Shown: one piece after another, positions 1-13,286 of the stretch
Layout of the letters: every line of letters starts with the position of its first letter
Position numbering within the stretch: position 1 is the stretch's first letter
Assembly: GCA_026988515.1 (NCBI GenBank)
Contig: JALSLA010000019.1
Coordinates: forward strand, 1 to 62,134
DNA: 62,134 nt
Reading direction: 5' to 3'
From: Helicobacteraceae bacterium
GTDB taxonomy: Bacteria > Campylobacterota > Campylobacteria > Campylobacterales > Sulfurimonadaceae
Translations under genes and position numbers: made by a program
The notes under the pieces: model-generated
What the model was told of the DNA's origin: nothing
What the model saw: the letters and a program-made list of their open reading frames with translations, nothing else
Database searches by the model: none

Positions 1-221
1 AAAAAAATTTTGAAATTAAGAATTTATTTATATAAATCTACTCTTAAAACTGAAAAAAGTCGCCAAAGTGTCATGGCTATTCACATATACGCCACATTGT
101 GAAAATAACAGTGCTATTACAAAAATAGAAAAATATGCTTCTATTAGGAACGACTAAGAAAAATGTGCTAGTATTGCAATTGAAATAAACACTCTTCCTG
201 GTGTGTTGAGTGTTTATTTTT
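1..221. promoter_or_regulatory. AT-rich intergenic region, possible part of oriC
   Basis: AT-rich start of window next to ruvC/dnaA; DnaA-box-like CTATTCACA at 77-85. Confidence 0.4.
183..219. terminator. Bidirectional intrinsic terminator-like hairpin at the ruvC 3' end
   Basis: Perfect inverted repeat AAATAAACACTC / GAGTGTTTATTT with 13-nt loop, followed by T-tract. Confidence 0.7.
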
Positions 222-698
222 TTACCGCTTTAATTTTACCCGTTGTGAATGGGTTATGGCTATAGCCATAGCATCAGTAATATCCAATGGCTTAATCTCT
301 TTTTTTATATTCAGTAACCGTTTTACCATAAAAGCCACTTGAGTTTTATCGGCTTTTGCTTTTCCCGTGAGTGCTTTTTTAATCTGCAACGGTGTATATT
401 CCGCAAACGATCCAAACTCTTGTAAAATTTTCAGTGTCATTGCGCCACGAAATTGTGCCAGCTTAATAACGGTTTTGGGATTGTGCGCATAAAACATATC
501 TTCAACAGCAACTTCATCAATAGTGTGCAGTCTGAAAATTTGTTCCAATGCCTCTGCCATTTGAGGAATTTGATATTGCAGTATCTCCGCTTTCATTTTT
601 ATTAGACCTGCTTCAACAAGTTCAATATTTCCATGTTGCAATGAGATAATGGCATAACCGCAATTGCGTGTACCCGGATCGATTCCCAATATATTCAC
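222..698 (-). CDS. ruvC: Holliday junction endodeoxyribonuclease RuvC
   Basis: [17 protein letters not shown]-terminus and overall RuvC pattern, including DxxDAxAxAxxH near the C-terminus. Confidence 0.95.
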   Translation of the reverse strand: MNILGIDPGTRNCGYAIISLQHGNIELVEAGLIKMKAEILQYQIPQMAEALEQIFRLHTIDEVAVEDMFYAHNPKTVIKLAQFRGAMTLKILQEFGSFAEYTPLQIKKALTGKAKADKTQVAFMVKRLLNIKKEIKPLDITDAMAIAITHSQRVKLKR

Positions 699-809
699 TA
701 TTCACACCGTGACGAAATTAATTTTACAAGGGATTTTATCATATTATATGCTTTCTTCCACTATAATCACTTGCTTATTCACAGAGAATTCACAGGGAGT
801 TGGTAGGTA
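699..809. promoter_or_regulatory. Putative oriC1 (upstream of dnaA)
   Basis: CTATTCACA 698-706, TTATTCACA 775-783, GAATTCACA 786-794 directly upstream of dnaA. Confidence 0.6.
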
Positions 810-2129
810 ATGAATCTAGGCGATAATATCTTAAATTTACTCAAAAAAGAGATTAGTGATATTGAGTATTCTCGTTATATCAAACAGCTCGACTATTCTT
901 CTAAATTATCAAAAGAAGATGATGTCTATTTTATTGCCCCCAATCCGCTTATTATCAGCTGGGTCAAAAATCGTTACCGTGATAAAATTGCCCATCTTTT
1001 TGAAATTAAGACCGGTATTAAACCCAATGTCAACATTGTTCTTAAAAGCAAAACAAAAAAAATGACAAAAACTGCCACTAAAGATAAAGCCGTTAGTGAA
1101 AAAAACAAGCATTCACTACTCAATATTGCCCATACGTTTGAAAACTTCGTTGAGGGCGGTTCCAATGAGTTTGCCTATGTCGCAGCTAAAAGTGTCAGTG
1201 AAAAACCGGGTAAAATCTACAATCCGCTTTTCATTTACGGCGGGGTCGGTTTAGGTAAAACCCATCTGATGCAGGCTATTGGCAATGTACTGCAAAACAG
1301 AGGAGAGCATGTCATTTATACTTCGGTCGAACAATTTCTAAACGATTTTACACGCCATCTTCGCAATAATTCTATGGAACGTTTTAAAGACAAATACCGT
1401 AAATGTGATTTACTCTTAATCGATGACGTACAGTTTTTAAGTAACAAAAACTCTCTTCAAGAAGAGTTTTTTCACACTTTTGAAGAACTTAAAAATGACG
1501 GCAAACAAATTGTTATTACCGCCGACAAACATCCTAAAAAAATAGCCGGTTTGGAAGATCGTCTTAAAAGTCGTTTTGAACACGGTCTGGTTGCCGATAT
1601 TCAACCTCCGGAACTTGAGACCAAGATTAATATTATTAAAAAGAAATGTGAAATCAACCGCGTCAAACTTGACAATAACGTCATTACCTACATTGCCACT
1701 ATTATTGAAAATAACGTTCGCGAAATTGAAGGCATTCTTTCCAAGCTTCATGCCTACTCGGAACTTATTCACATGAATATAACCATTGATTTTGCCAAAA
1801 ATGTTTTAAAAGAGCAGTTACAAGAGAAACGTGATCATATTACCATTGATCTTATTTTAAACCTCATCGCCAAAGAACTCAATATTAAACCCAGTGAAAT
1901 CAAATCTAAAAGTCGCAGCCGCAATATTGTTTATGCCCGCCGTATTGCCATCTATCTGGCCCGAGAATTTACTCCCCATACGATGCCTCAGTTGGCACAG
2001 TTTTTCGGAATGAAAGACCATACTGCTATTAGCCATACCATGCGCAAAATTGAAGAACTTATTAAAAACGATGAAGAGTTTCGACTCAAAATTGAAGAAC
2101 TTAAAAATAAAATAACTACCTCTTCTTAA
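810..2129 (+). CDS. dnaA: Chromosomal replication initiator protein DnaA
   Basis: NPLFIYGGVGLGKTHLMQAIGN Walker A, LLIDDVQFL Walker B, C-terminal DHTAISHTMRKI signature. Confidence 0.99.
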   Translation: MNLGDNILNLLKKEISDIEYSRYIKQLDYSSKLSKEDDVYFIAPNPLIISWVKNRYRDKIAHLFEIKTGIKPNVNIVLKSKTKKMTKTATKDKAVSEKNKHSLLNIAHTFENFVEGGSNEFAYVAAKSVSEKPGKIYNPLFIYGGVGLGKTHLMQAIGNVLQNRGEHVIYTSVEQFLNDFTRHLRNNSMERFKDKYRKCDLLLIDDVQFLSNKNSLQEEFFHTFEELKNDGKQIVITADKHPKKIAGLEDRLKSRFEHGLVADIQPPELETKINIIKKKCEINRVKLDNNVITYIATIIENNVREIEGILSKLHAYSELIHMNITIDFAKNVLKEQLQEKRDHITIDLILNLIAKELNIKPSEIKSKSRSRNIVYARRIAIYLAREFTPHTMPQLAQFFGMKDHTAISHTMRKIEELIKNDEEFRLKIEELKNKITTSS

Positions 2130-2298
2130 AAGATACCTAAAAATAAGATATAATTTGCACAAGTGAATCAGTGTGAATAGTGACATCCATTTTTTTCACA
2201 CCATCAGCTTCGTATTTTAGGGTGTAATAAGCAGTAATTCACATAATAACAGTGTACTACTGCTATTACTAAAATATTTATATAATATAGGAATTAAA
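2130..2298. promoter_or_regulatory. Putative oriC2 (dnaA-dnaN intergenic)
   Basis: TGTGAATAG (2172-2180; CTATTCACA on minus), TAATTCACA (2235-2243), weaker AAGTGAATCA at 2161; AT-rich. Confidence 0.55.
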
Positions 2299-3366
2299 AT
2301 GAAAATAGCAATTTCGAAATCTATACTAGAAAACATTCTTTTACATGTACAACCTTTTCTAGAGAAAAAAGATACCTCGCAAATTACTTCTCATCTCTAT
2401 CTCGAAGCTAAAACCGACAGACTCACCGTCAAAGCAACCGATTATGAAATTGGTCTGCATATACAGACACAAAAAGTAGAAATTTCCGAAACAGGTGCGG
2501 TAACTGCCAACGGTAAAAAATTGCTTGATATTATTCGCATTTTAAACGATCAGGAAATTGTTTTAGAAACCAAACAAAATATGCTCCATATTCAACAAGG
2601 CAGTTCCAATTTTAAACTGCCTACGTTTAACAGTAAAGAGTATCCGCCCTTTCCTGCATATGACAATCATCCTAAAATAACCATTGATTCTCAAACACTC
2701 ATAGAGTCTTTAAAAAAGATTACACCCGCAACCGATACCAATAATCCGAAGTTTGAACTTAACGGTGCGCTGCTCGATATTTCGCAAGATGCCATTAATT
2801 TTGTCTCGACCGATACCCGTCGTCTTGCACTCGTACATGTAAAAAACAGCAATGCCAAAGAGCTGGCTCTTATTGTGCCTAAAAAAGCCATTATTGAGAT
2901 TCAAAAACTTTTCATTAATGCTATAGAAGTCTATTATGACGATACCCATCTCATGATTAAGTCGGAACAGTATCTTTTTTTCACCAAACTTATTAACGGA
3001 AAATTTCCCGACTATTCCCGAATTATTCCTAAAGAACTCTCCAAAAGTCTTCGTATTCCCAAAAGCGATATTATTGGAGCTATCAAACAGATTACAACTA
3101 TCTCCAATGATATGAAAATGACTTTTCATCACGACCATATTGTTTTTGAAAGCCTTAGTGATGACAATATTGAGGCAAAAACAGAAATTTATTTTGAGAC
3201 AGGTTTTGAAGAACCTTTTGTCTTAGCCGTTAACAGCCGTTATATTTTAGATTTTCTCTCTCAAACAACAGAAAGTGAATTTACTATCGGTCTTAATGAA
3301 CCAAATTTACCTTTTGTTTTAAGTGAAAATAATTTTAAAACCATCATTATGCCTATTGTCATTTAA
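2299..3366 (+). CDS. dnaN: DNA polymerase III beta sliding clamp
   Basis: Position after dnaA, DnaN-like domains, FVLSENNFKTIIMPIVI C-terminus. Confidence 0.97.
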   Translation: MKIAISKSILENILLHVQPFLEKKDTSQITSHLYLEAKTDRLTVKATDYEIGLHIQTQKVEISETGAVTANGKKLLDIIRILNDQEIVLETKQNMLHIQQGSSNFKLPTFNSKEYPPFPAYDNHPKITIDSQTLIESLKKITPATDTNNPKFELNGALLDISQDAINFVSTDTRRLALVHVKNSNAKELALIVPKKAIIEIQKLFINAIEVYYDDTHLMIKSEQYLFFTKLINGKFPDYSRIIPKELSKSLRIPKSDIIGAIKQITTISNDMKMTFHHDHIVFESLSDDNIEAKTEIYFETGFEEPFVLAVNSRYILDFLSQTTESEFTIGLNEPNLPFVLSENNFKTIIMPIVI

Positions 3367-3392
3367 CATTCTGTCAAGTTTTACAGAATGTT
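3365..3392 (+). terminator. Hairpin at the dnaN 3' end
   Basis: Perfect 10-bp inverted repeat AACATTCTGT / ACAGAATGTT starting in the stop codon; no clear U-tract. Confidence 0.5.
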
Positions 3393-3470
3393 CCCATTTG
3401 CCTGTTAAAATTACATCACAATAAACAAAAAATACACACTTAAACAAAATATTTAGTTATTTTTAGCTAA

Positions 3471-5818
<2,348 letters not shown>

Positions 5819-5819
<1 letters not shown>

Positions 5820-7237
5820 TGTTATTACCTGAAATAAAAGAGAGGGAAGCACAATTTAAACTGGCAATTCGTATGGGATTTCCCATTTTTTTGCTGGCTT
5901 CAGTATTGATTTTTTCACTGCTTTCACAATATATGGATGTCATTCCAAGCAGCTTTATTATTATAGTGGTCGGGCTGTTTGCCGTCGCAGTCTATTTTCT
6001 CTTTTATCTGATTTACAGAGGGTATGATGAGCGTATTACCGATCCCATCACACATGTTTTTACTCGAGAATACGGTATAGAACTTTTTAAAAAAGAGATA
6101 CATAAAGAGTCACATTATACATTTGTACTTATCTCTATTAACAACCTTCATGATATTAACGAACAGTACGGTATTAAAAACGGCGATATTGTTTTGTATG
6201 AGACAGCTCAGTGGATTGGGCGATTTTTTGAGGAAAAAGGGGTTAAAAACTTTCCTATATGCGTCTTAAAAGGGGGTGACTATCTTATTGGTCTTAAGGG
6301 AACTAAAAATGACTATAAGACCATGATGGATATTTTGTGTATGAAAGTCGAGGACTATATTGTCCAAGATATTGAAGTAAATATTACCGGTGCCATTATT
6401 GATACCTCATTCAGTGATAATATGGATCATATTATCAACAAACTTATTGAAATATGTACGACCAAGGCTTGCTCCAACAACATGGATCTTCAAGATACAC
6501 AGACCGATCCCGATCTTCTTGAAACGCGTGTTATAGATGCGTTACGCCACCAACGCTACTCTATTTTGTTTCAGCGTATTGAAGGCGGGGAGAAAAACCT
6601 TTGCGAAAGTTCCATTAAGCTTCTTGATGATTTGGGGAAGATCATACACTATAAAAACTACATGGCGGTGATCAGCCGATTACGTTTGAACCGTGAGTTT
6701 GACATACTGCAATTTGAAGCGCTTTATCAATGTTTGCAACAGCATGACGAAGGAACGTTTGCCGTAACTATTTCAGCGGCATCTCTGCGACAGCAACCGT
6801 TTTTTCACAAAGTACAGACACTGTTATCACATAACAACTTTGCTGAACGCATTATTTTTGTTACCTCTGAAAAAGAGTATTTCGGAAATATCAAACGTTT
6901 CAATGAAATTTTACAGTCGTATCGTCGTATGGGTATTCGTATTGCCATTGATCATTTGGGTGCAAACCAGACGACTCTTTTGTATATGAAAGACCTTGAT
7001 ATTGACATGGTTTTATTTGATAATAACTTCTCAAAACGTATCTGTAAAAGAGGTTATAAAGAGATTATTGAAGGCTTGGCGCTAACGGCGCATGCAATGC
7101 ATCTTAAAACCTGGGTTAAAATGGTTGAAGACAGAGCACAGTATGACGAAGCAAAACGGATGGGAATTGACTATATTCAGGGACATTATATCGGAAAATT
7201 TGAAGCGTTTGAGACAATAATACAAAGGAGTAATTGA
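5819..7237 (+). CDS. Membrane protein with degenerate GGDEF and EAL domains
   Basis: Two N-terminal TM segments; GGDEF-like fold with GGDYL; EAL-like half with missing catalytic motifs (IDHLGANQTT in place of DDFGTGYSS). Confidence 0.75.
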
Positions 7238-7620
7238 TGAAATACGGGGAAAAAATTCTAAAAGCATTTGATGTAGAAAACGATCTGGAGATTTGGCCCA
7301 ATGAACATCAACGCAATTACCGTATTAAGATGACTCTTCCGGAATTTAGCTGTCTGTGTCCTCGTAGCGGCTATCCAGATTATGCGACGATCTATTTGGA
7401 ATATATCCCCAATGAGTGGGTGGTCGAACTTAAGGCAATGAAGCTTTATATTAATTCGTTTCGAGAGCGTCATATTTCTCATGAGAACAGTGCCAATGAG
7501 ATTTATGAGGTCTTGGAGCGAAAACTTCAACCTAAATATTTAAAGCTTGTTGCCGACTACAATCCCCGGGGTAATGTTCATACCGTTATTGAGATTGACA
7601 GCTCAACAATGTCTCTTTAA
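7234..7620 (+). CDS. queF: NADPH-dependent 7-cyano-7-deazaguanine reductase QueF
   Basis: [24 protein letters not shown] and [21 protein letters not shown] motifs. Confidence 0.95.
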   Translation: MMKYGEKILKAFDVENDLEIWPNEHQRNYRIKMTLPEFSCLCPRSGYPDYATIYLEYIPNEWVVELKAMKLYINSFRERHISHENSANEIYEVLERKLQPKYLKLVADYNPRGNVHTVIEIDSSTMSL

Positions 7621-8402
7621 CCAAACTTACCGGTAATGTACTCTTCGGTCAGTTTCTCTTTAGGGGTAACAAAAAGCTCTTCGGTCTCTCCAAGTTCAAT
7701 GAGTTCACCCAAATACATAAAACCGGTGTAGTCACTTACTCGAGCCGCTTGTTGCATGTTGTGGGTGACAATAATAATAGAGACACGTTCTTTAAGTTCG
7801 CTTACAAGCATCTCAATGCCTTGTGTGGAGATAGGATCGAGTGCGGAGGTCGGTTCGTCAAAGAGTAACACTTCAGGTTCAACGGCAATGGCACGTGCTA
7901 TGCACAGACGTTGCTGTTGTCCTCCGGAAAGACCGTTAGCATCATGTTTGAGACGATCTTTTGCCTCATTCCAGATGGCGGCATCTTTAAGTGCTTTTTC
8001 GACGCGGTCGCCGAGTTCGCTTTTATTTTTAATTCCCTGCAGACGCAAACCGTAAGCAACGTTATCAAAAATACTCATGGGAAATGCGGTCGGTTTTTGA
8101 AAGATCATACCGATTTTGGTACGCAGTTGTATGAGATCTTCTTTAGCATCTAATATATTGCGACCTTCAAAAAGAACTTCACCCTCATAAGTGTTACCGG
8201 GATAGAGATCGTGCATGCGGTTAAATGAGCGTAACAGTGTGGTCTTGCCACAACCTGAAGGGCCAATAAGTGCAGTCACGCAGTTTTTGGCAATGGGCAT
8301 ACTCAGTTTTTTGATATTTGGTGTCTCTGAACTGGCATAAGTAAATTCAAAATTATTTACATGTAAAACTTTTTCTTCCGGAACATCGATAATGGTTGCC
8401 AT
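7617..8402 (-). CDS. pstB: Phosphate ABC transporter ATP-binding protein PstB
   Basis: [53 protein letters not shown]. Confidence 0.97.
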   Translation of the reverse strand: MATIIDVPEEKVLHVNNFEFTYASSETPNIKKLSMPIAKNCVTALIGPSGCGKTTLLRSFNRMHDLYPGNTYEGEVLFEGRNILDAKEDLIQLRTKIGMIFQKPTAFPMSIFDNVAYGLRLQGIKNKSELGDRVEKALKDAAIWNEAKDRLKHDANGLSGGQQQRLCIARAIAVEPEVLLFDEPTSALDPISTQGIEMLVSELKERVSIIIVTHNMQQAARVSDYTGFMYLGELIELGETEELFVTPKEKLTEEYITGKFG

Positions 8403-9244
8403 TATTTACCTCGCTTTCGTAATAAAAATAATCGTCCAATAATATTGAGACCTAAAATGAACATGGAGAGAATAAATGCTGCTGCCCAACCCAGACGTTG
8501 CCAGTCTTCGTAGGGACTGGTTGCATAGTTATACATGGTTACCGTTAGTGATGCCATCGCTTCGCTCATATCGGTATTCATAAAGTTGTCGTTAAATGAG
8601 GTAAAAAGTAAGGGAGCGGTCTCTCCGGCAACACGGGCTATGCCGAGTAAAATACCGGTTAATACGCCTGCCTTGGCACCCCGATAGACTACTTGAATAA
8701 TAACTTTGTATTTGGGAGCACCTAAGGCAAAAGCTGCTTCCCGCAGTGTTGAAGGTACTAGCTGCAGCATGTCGTCGGTTGTGCGTAAAATAATGGGAAT
8801 CATAATAATTGCCAACGCCGCTGCGCCGGCATAACCGCTGAAATGTCCCATGGGAATAACAATAATGGCATATACAAAAGCACCAATTACAATACTGGGT
8901 GCACTCATCATAATGTCGGAGATATCACGAATGGTCTCTGCGAGTTTGGAACCTTGACCATACTCGCTAAGGTATGTACCGGCCATTACTCCTAAAGGTA
9001 CACCTATTGCCGTTGCATAGAGCACAATGAGCAGTTGGCCGACTAAGGCATGTTTTAAACCGCTTTGCTCATACCCCGGAGGAGCCCCTTCATTGATGAA
9101 TATAGCTAAATTGAGTGCTTCAATACCGTTAAAAACCAATACCCCTAAAATCCAAAATAAAAAGCCCAGTCCAATAAATGCAGAGATCGTAGAGAGGGTC
9201 ATGATTATATTGTTCATTATAATACGTTTGTTTCTATATGTCAT
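8402..9244 (-). CDS. pstA: Phosphate ABC transporter permease PstA
   Basis: PstA-type permease ([41 protein letters not shown]), operonic with pstB. Confidence 0.95.
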   Translation of the reverse strand: MTYRNKRIIMNNIIMTLSTISAFIGLGFLFWILGVLVFNGIEALNLAIFINEGAPPGYEQSGLKHALVGQLLIVLYATAIGVPLGVMAGTYLSEYGQGSKLAETIRDISDIMMSAPSIVIGAFVYAIIVIPMGHFSGYAGAAALAIIMIPIILRTTDDMLQLVPSTLREAAFALGAPKYKVIIQVVYRGAKAGVLTGILLGIARVAGETAPLLFTSFNDNFMNTDMSEAMASLTVTMYNYATSPYEDWQRLGWAAAFILSMFILGLNIIGRLFLLRKRGK

Positions 9245-10102
9245 CTACAGACTCCTTTTACGACGTAAAAAGTAAAATTTCGCAATGGAGATAATGGTAA
9301 AACTGATGACGAGTAAAATAAGCGACAGCTCAAAAAGACTTGAAAAGTACAAATCGGTATCGGCTTCGGTGAATTCATTGGCAAGCGTGACGGGAATGGA
9401 AGTGGCCGGAGCCGTCAAGTCGGTAGAAATTTTATGAACATTACCCATTACAAATGTCACGGCCATGGTTTCACCGATGGCGCGTCCCAAAGCCAAAATA
9501 AGCGAGCCGATAATTCCGGCTTTGGCATAGGGAACGATAATATCTTTGACCACGTCCCATTTGGTGGCTCCCAAAGCATAAGCAGACTCTTTTAAGATAT
9601 CGGGGGTGGTGTCCATGGCATCGCGAGTTACTGCCGCCATAAAGGGTAAAATCATAATGGCTAAAACAATGCCGGCGGTGAGCATGCCGATACCCAGGCC
9701 GCCGAAGAGATCGCGAATAATGGGAACAAAGTAGAAGAGTCCCCACATGCCGTACACTACCGAGGGAATAGCGGCAAGCAGCTCAATAGAGACACCGACG
9801 GGAGCCTTAAGTCGATGGTGGGCAATTTCACTTAAAAAAATGGCTACACCAATGGCAATGGGAACGGCAAGCAGCATGGCTAAAAATGTAGAGATAACCG
9901 AACCGGTAATGGCAGGTAACGCTCCGAATTTTTCAAGATTGGGTGCCCATTTGGTCTCGGTTAAAAAGTCAAATCCAAAGGCATTGATAGATTCCATAGA
10001 GTGTTGCAACAACACGGTAAAAATCCATGCTACAATCAGTAAGACCAAAAGAGCTATGATTTTTGTTGAGAGGGCAAATACTTTATCAATAACGACGCTC
10101 AC
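9245..10102 (-). CDS. pstC: Phosphate ABC transporter permease PstC
   Basis: PSVVYGMWGLF, ALGATKWDVV...ALGRAIGETMAVTFVMGN. Confidence 0.95.
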   Translation of the reverse strand: MSVVIDKVFALSTKIIALLVLLIVAWIFTVLLQHSMESINAFGFDFLTETKWAPNLEKFGALPAITGSVISTFLAMLLAVPIAIGVAIFLSEIAHHRLKAPVGVSIELLAAIPSVVYGMWGLFYFVPIIRDLFGGLGIGMLTAGIVLAIMILPFMAAVTRDAMDTTPDILKESAYALGATKWDVVKDIIVPYAKAGIIGSLILALGRAIGETMAVTFVMGNVHKISTDLTAPATSIPVTLANEFTEADTDLYFSSLFELSLILLVISFTIISIAKFYFLRRKRSL

Positions 10103-10138
10103 AATGACACTCCTTCAAAAGACCAGAATTTTAGAGCA

Positions 10139-10160
10139 GTTTCATTACGGTTCGGTTACT
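10139..10160 (-). promoter_or_regulatory. Candidate Pho box upstream of pstC
   Basis: Minus-strand AGTAACCGAACCGTAATGAAAC; nearly identical to the site upstream of the porin at 22058. Confidence 0.6.
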
Positions 10161-10177
10161 AAAAAATGAACAGTTGT

Positions 10178-11728
10178 TCATAGATGCTTTTGTTGCCGTT
10201 TATTGTGGGGCAAAAGGGTGGTAGAAGGTGCGCTTACGGGCGTATGATAATGGTGTCGTATTGTTTTGGGAATACGCCTTCCTTTAACACACAGAATGTC
10301 TTTGACCATAACCGTTGCAACATATTCGGGGTCAAATTTACATGTAGATGTGAGATACTCAAAGAGCAGCGTGCTTAAACGTTCCAGAGAAATTTTCCAG
10401 GTTGATTGCGTTTGGGAGTAGATCCATTCACTTAACGCATAGAAGCCGTCAAAAACGGTGGTGTCGGTGTGAATCAGAGGGAAGGTGTTTTTAAAGTTTT
10501 GGCTATTGTAGATAAGATCCCAAAAGCGTGCAAAACGTTTCATCTTTTGAATCTCTTTAAAAGAGAGTCGGTCATTTTGTAAAATATCGTAAGGCGGTGT
10601 GTCGGAATAGATCATGCCGTACTGTGCATCATGACGTCCCATTACCGTACCGCTGAGTTTTTTTAATATACCAATTTGGATTTCAGAGTCTGTGAGTGCG
10701 CAGAGCACATTGAGATTGTTTCCAAATCCTGCCAAGCTTTCACCCGGAAGTCCTACAATAAGATCCAGATGCATATGTGCTTTGGTCTTATGGTGTAAAA
10801 AACCGATGTTCTGTTTAATCTTTTCAAGCCTTAACGGACGACCAATCGTGTTTGCAATAGCGGGATCGAGCGTCTGTATGCCAATTTCAAGCTGTAACGA
10901 ACCCGCAGGAAAACGTGAAATTTTCTCTTTGATAGTGTCGGGAAAATGGTCAGGAATAACTTCAAAATGAACAAAATAGGGCGGTTCTTTGCTCAGGAAA
11001 AAATCAAGAAACCGGTTCGCAATATGCACATTCAGATTGAACGTTCGGTCAATGAATTTAAAGTTTCTCACGCCGCGATTCCAAAGCGTTTCAAACGCTT
11101 CTAGTAACTTGTTTGTATCAAAATTACGTACTTTTTCATCTATAGAAGAGAGGCAAAACTCACATGAAAAGGGACAACCTCTTGATGCCTCAACATAGAT
11201 ATAACGGTTCGTGATGTCGTTTTGGTTATAAAACGCATAGGGGAGTGTGAGACGTGAAAGTTCAACCTGTGAGGGCTTAACAATTCTCGATGGGATAACC
11301 CCATCGGCTAACAATGTTTTACATGTTGCATAAAACGCTACGTCGCCTTCACCTTGAATAATGACATCGGCACGGTCAAAATTGACGCGAAAAGGCTCGT
11401 AACTCACCTCGGGACCGCCCAAAATAACAGTGACGTGAGGCGCAACTTTTTTTAAAATCTCCAGAAGGGCATGAACCTGCGTCGCATTCCAGATATAGAC
11501 GCCGATACCGATGATTTTCGGTTGCCGATCCAAGAGTGCTTCGGCAATAGTTTGAAGGGATTCGTTAATGGTAAACTCTAAAATACATGTAGAAGATTGG
11601 AGCTCATTCATATTGGCATACAGGTAGCGTAGCGCTAAAGAGCTGTGGGTGTAGCGTGAATTTAATGTTGTCAGAATAATCGTTTTCATCAAACGATTAT
11701 TGACATTTTGGGCAAATTCCTGACACAA
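10178..11728 (-). CDS. B12-binding-domain radical SAM protein (probable start 11689, MKTIILTTLNS)
   Basis: N-terminal cobalamin-binding-like domain; radical SAM CPFSCEFCLS motif. Confidence 0.9.
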   Translation of the reverse strand: MCQEFAQNVNNRLMKTIILTTLNSRYTHSSLALRYLYANMNELQSSTCILEFTINESLQTIAEALLDRQPKIIGIGVYIWNATQVHALLEILKKVAPHVTVILGGPEVSYEPFRVNFDRADVIIQGEGDVAFYATCKTLLADGVIPSRIVKPSQVELSRLTLPYAFYNQNDITNRYIYVEASRGCPFSCEFCLSSIDEKVRNFDTNKLLEAFETLWNRGVRNFKFIDRTFNLNVHIANRFLDFFLSKEPPYFVHFEVIPDHFPDTIKEKISRFPAGSLQLEIGIQTLDPAIANTIGRPLRLEKIKQNIGFLHHKTKAHMHLDLIVGLPGESLAGFGNNLNVLCALTDSEIQIGILKKLSGTVMGRHDAQYGMIYSDTPPYDILQNDRLSFKEIQKMKRFARFWDLIYNSQNFKNTFPLIHTDTTVFDGFYALSEWIYSQTQSTWKISLERLSTLLFEYLTSTCKFDPEYVATVMVKDILCVKGRRIPKTIRHHYHTPVSAPSTTLLPHNKRQQKHL

Positions 11729-12095
11729 TTAATGAGGTGTCATCAATCGTATAGCCATTATCGTCGGCAATTGTATGCGCGACTCGGGCAATATCAAAAT
11801 GGATATCTTTAAATTCGCCACACACATGACAGACAAGATGCGCATGCGGTGTTTTTGAAATTTCATAGCGCGCCTTGATATCAGGTGCTTTGACCTCTTT
11901 AATGAGCGAGGTCTCAAGCATGGCGTTAATGTTTTTATACAGTGTTGCCAAGGAGATGGAGGAGAACTGTTTTTTGATGGATGCAAACAGCTCTTCAATA
12001 CTAATATGTCCGGCTTCGTGCATCAACTGCAAGATGCCCAGACGCTGCGGTGTTATTTTTAAGTTATTCTCTTTAAGTAGTAATTCGTAATTCAT
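11697..12095 (-). CDS. Fur/PerR-family transcriptional regulator
   Basis: Fur-type winged helix plus zinc motifs CHVCGEF and CPKC. Confidence 0.9.
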   Translation of the reverse strand: MNYELLLKENNLKITPQRLGILQLMHEAGHISIEELFASIKKQFSSISLATLYKNINAMLETSLIKEVKAPDIKARYEISKTPHAHLVCHVCGEFKDIHFDIARVAHTIADDNGYTIDDTSLIVSGICPKCQ

Positions 12096-12198
12096 GTTGG
12101 AATTATAACACTTTTATAAGAGAAGTTAATTATATGAAAATATTAGTTAAAAGATAATAATTTTCTTTTAAGTTTTAAAGACTATAATTTCATATCAT

Positions 12199-12217
12199 TT
12201 AAGTTAGTTGGACTTAA
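12199..12217. promoter_or_regulatory. Inverted repeat in the regulator/peroxidase divergent region
   Basis: TTAAGT-N7-ACTTAA about 35 bp before the cytochrome c peroxidase start. Confidence 0.35.
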
Positions 12218-12251
12218 GTATTAAAAACAAAATTCAATTAAGGGGAAAAAT

Positions 12252-13265
12252 ATGAAAGTTATTGCATTAAGTGCATTGGCAACAGTAACATTGATGGCAT
12301 CGCCATTGGTAGAGAGTGCGAAACAAGCAGGTTTGGTTGCAATTCCGGATTCGGAATCGGCACTGTTAAAGATGATTGACAATCCAAATAATCCGATTAC
12401 GGCAAAAAAAGTGGAGTTGGGTAAAAAACTCTATTTCGATCCGCGACTCTCAAAAAGCGGTATTATCAGCTGTAATACCTGTCACAATTTAGCTGAGGGC
12501 GGTGATGACGGTGTTCCTGCGGCAATCGGTCACAACTGGGCAATGAATCCGCACCACCTCAACTCACCGACGGTATATAACTCGGTATTTTTTGAATCGC
12601 AGTTTTGGGACGGACGTGATCCGGATTTAGAAAAACAGGCACAAGGACCGATTCAGGCACATCCGGAGATGGCGGCGACTAAAGAGCATGTTGAAAAAAC
12701 CGTGAACTCAATGCCGGAGTATGTGATGGAGTTCAAAAAAGCATACGGCAAAGATGTTACGGTAGATTTCAAAACCATTACCGAAACCATTGCGACTTTT
12801 GAGCGAACATTGACAACACCGTCACGATTTGATGACTTTTTAAACGGCTGTCCGAGTGCATTGAACAAAGCGGAACAAGAGGGGTTGAAGACTTTTATTG
12901 ACAAAGGATGTGCAACCTGTCACACCGGAGTTGCGCTTGGCGGTTCCATGCAGGCATTTGAGATTACGGCAAAATACAAACATGCCGGTTTGGGTGACTT
13001 TAAAGGAAACAAAGACGGTCTGGTTAAAGTACCGACATTGCGTAACATTACGCAAACGGCACCGTACTATCACAACGGCGGTATCTGGAGCTTGAAAGAG
13101 GCGATTGATGAGATGGGGCGAACACAGTTGGGTATTAAGTTAAGCGACAAAGAGATTGCCTCTATTGAGACGTTTCTTAAAACACTTGACGGCAGAAAAG
13201 CTGAATTGGTATATCCGCAACTTCCGGCTTCTACAGAAACAACTCCTAAGCCAAACGCCAATTAA
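12252..13265 (+). CDS. Diheme cytochrome c peroxidase
   Basis: Signal peptide; CNTCH and CATCH; LGKKLYFDPRLSKSG and VPTLRNITQTAPYYHNG motifs. Confidence 0.95.
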   Translation: MKVIALSALATVTLMASPLVESAKQAGLVAIPDSESALLKMIDNPNNPITAKKVELGKKLYFDPRLSKSGIISCNTCHNLAEGGDDGVPAAIGHNWAMNPHHLNSPTVYNSVFFESQFWDGRDPDLEKQAQGPIQAHPEMAATKEHVEKTVNSMPEYVMEFKKAYGKDVTVDFKTITETIATFERTLTTPSRFDDFLNGCPSALNKAEQEGLKTFIDKGCATCHTGVALGGSMQAFEITAKYKHAGLGDFKGNKDGLVKVPTLRNITQTAPYYHNGGIWSLKEAIDEMGRTQLGIKLSDKEIASIETFLKTLDGRKAELVYPQLPASTETTPKPNAN

Positions 13266-13272
13266 CTGCTGG

Positions 13273-13286
13273 GCTCTTTCGAGAGC
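13273..13286. terminator. Short hairpin between convergent genes
   Basis: GCTCT(TTCG)AGAGC. Confidence 0.4.

Noticed and set aside
909-1165. Antisense ORFs inside dnaA and many others in the ORF track
   Set aside because: They overlap strongly supported genes, have no recognisable domains and look like spurious reading frames.
11697-12095. CHVCGE/CPKC cysteine motifs near the cytochrome c peroxidase
   Set aside because: These are Fur-family structural zinc motifs, not heme sites.
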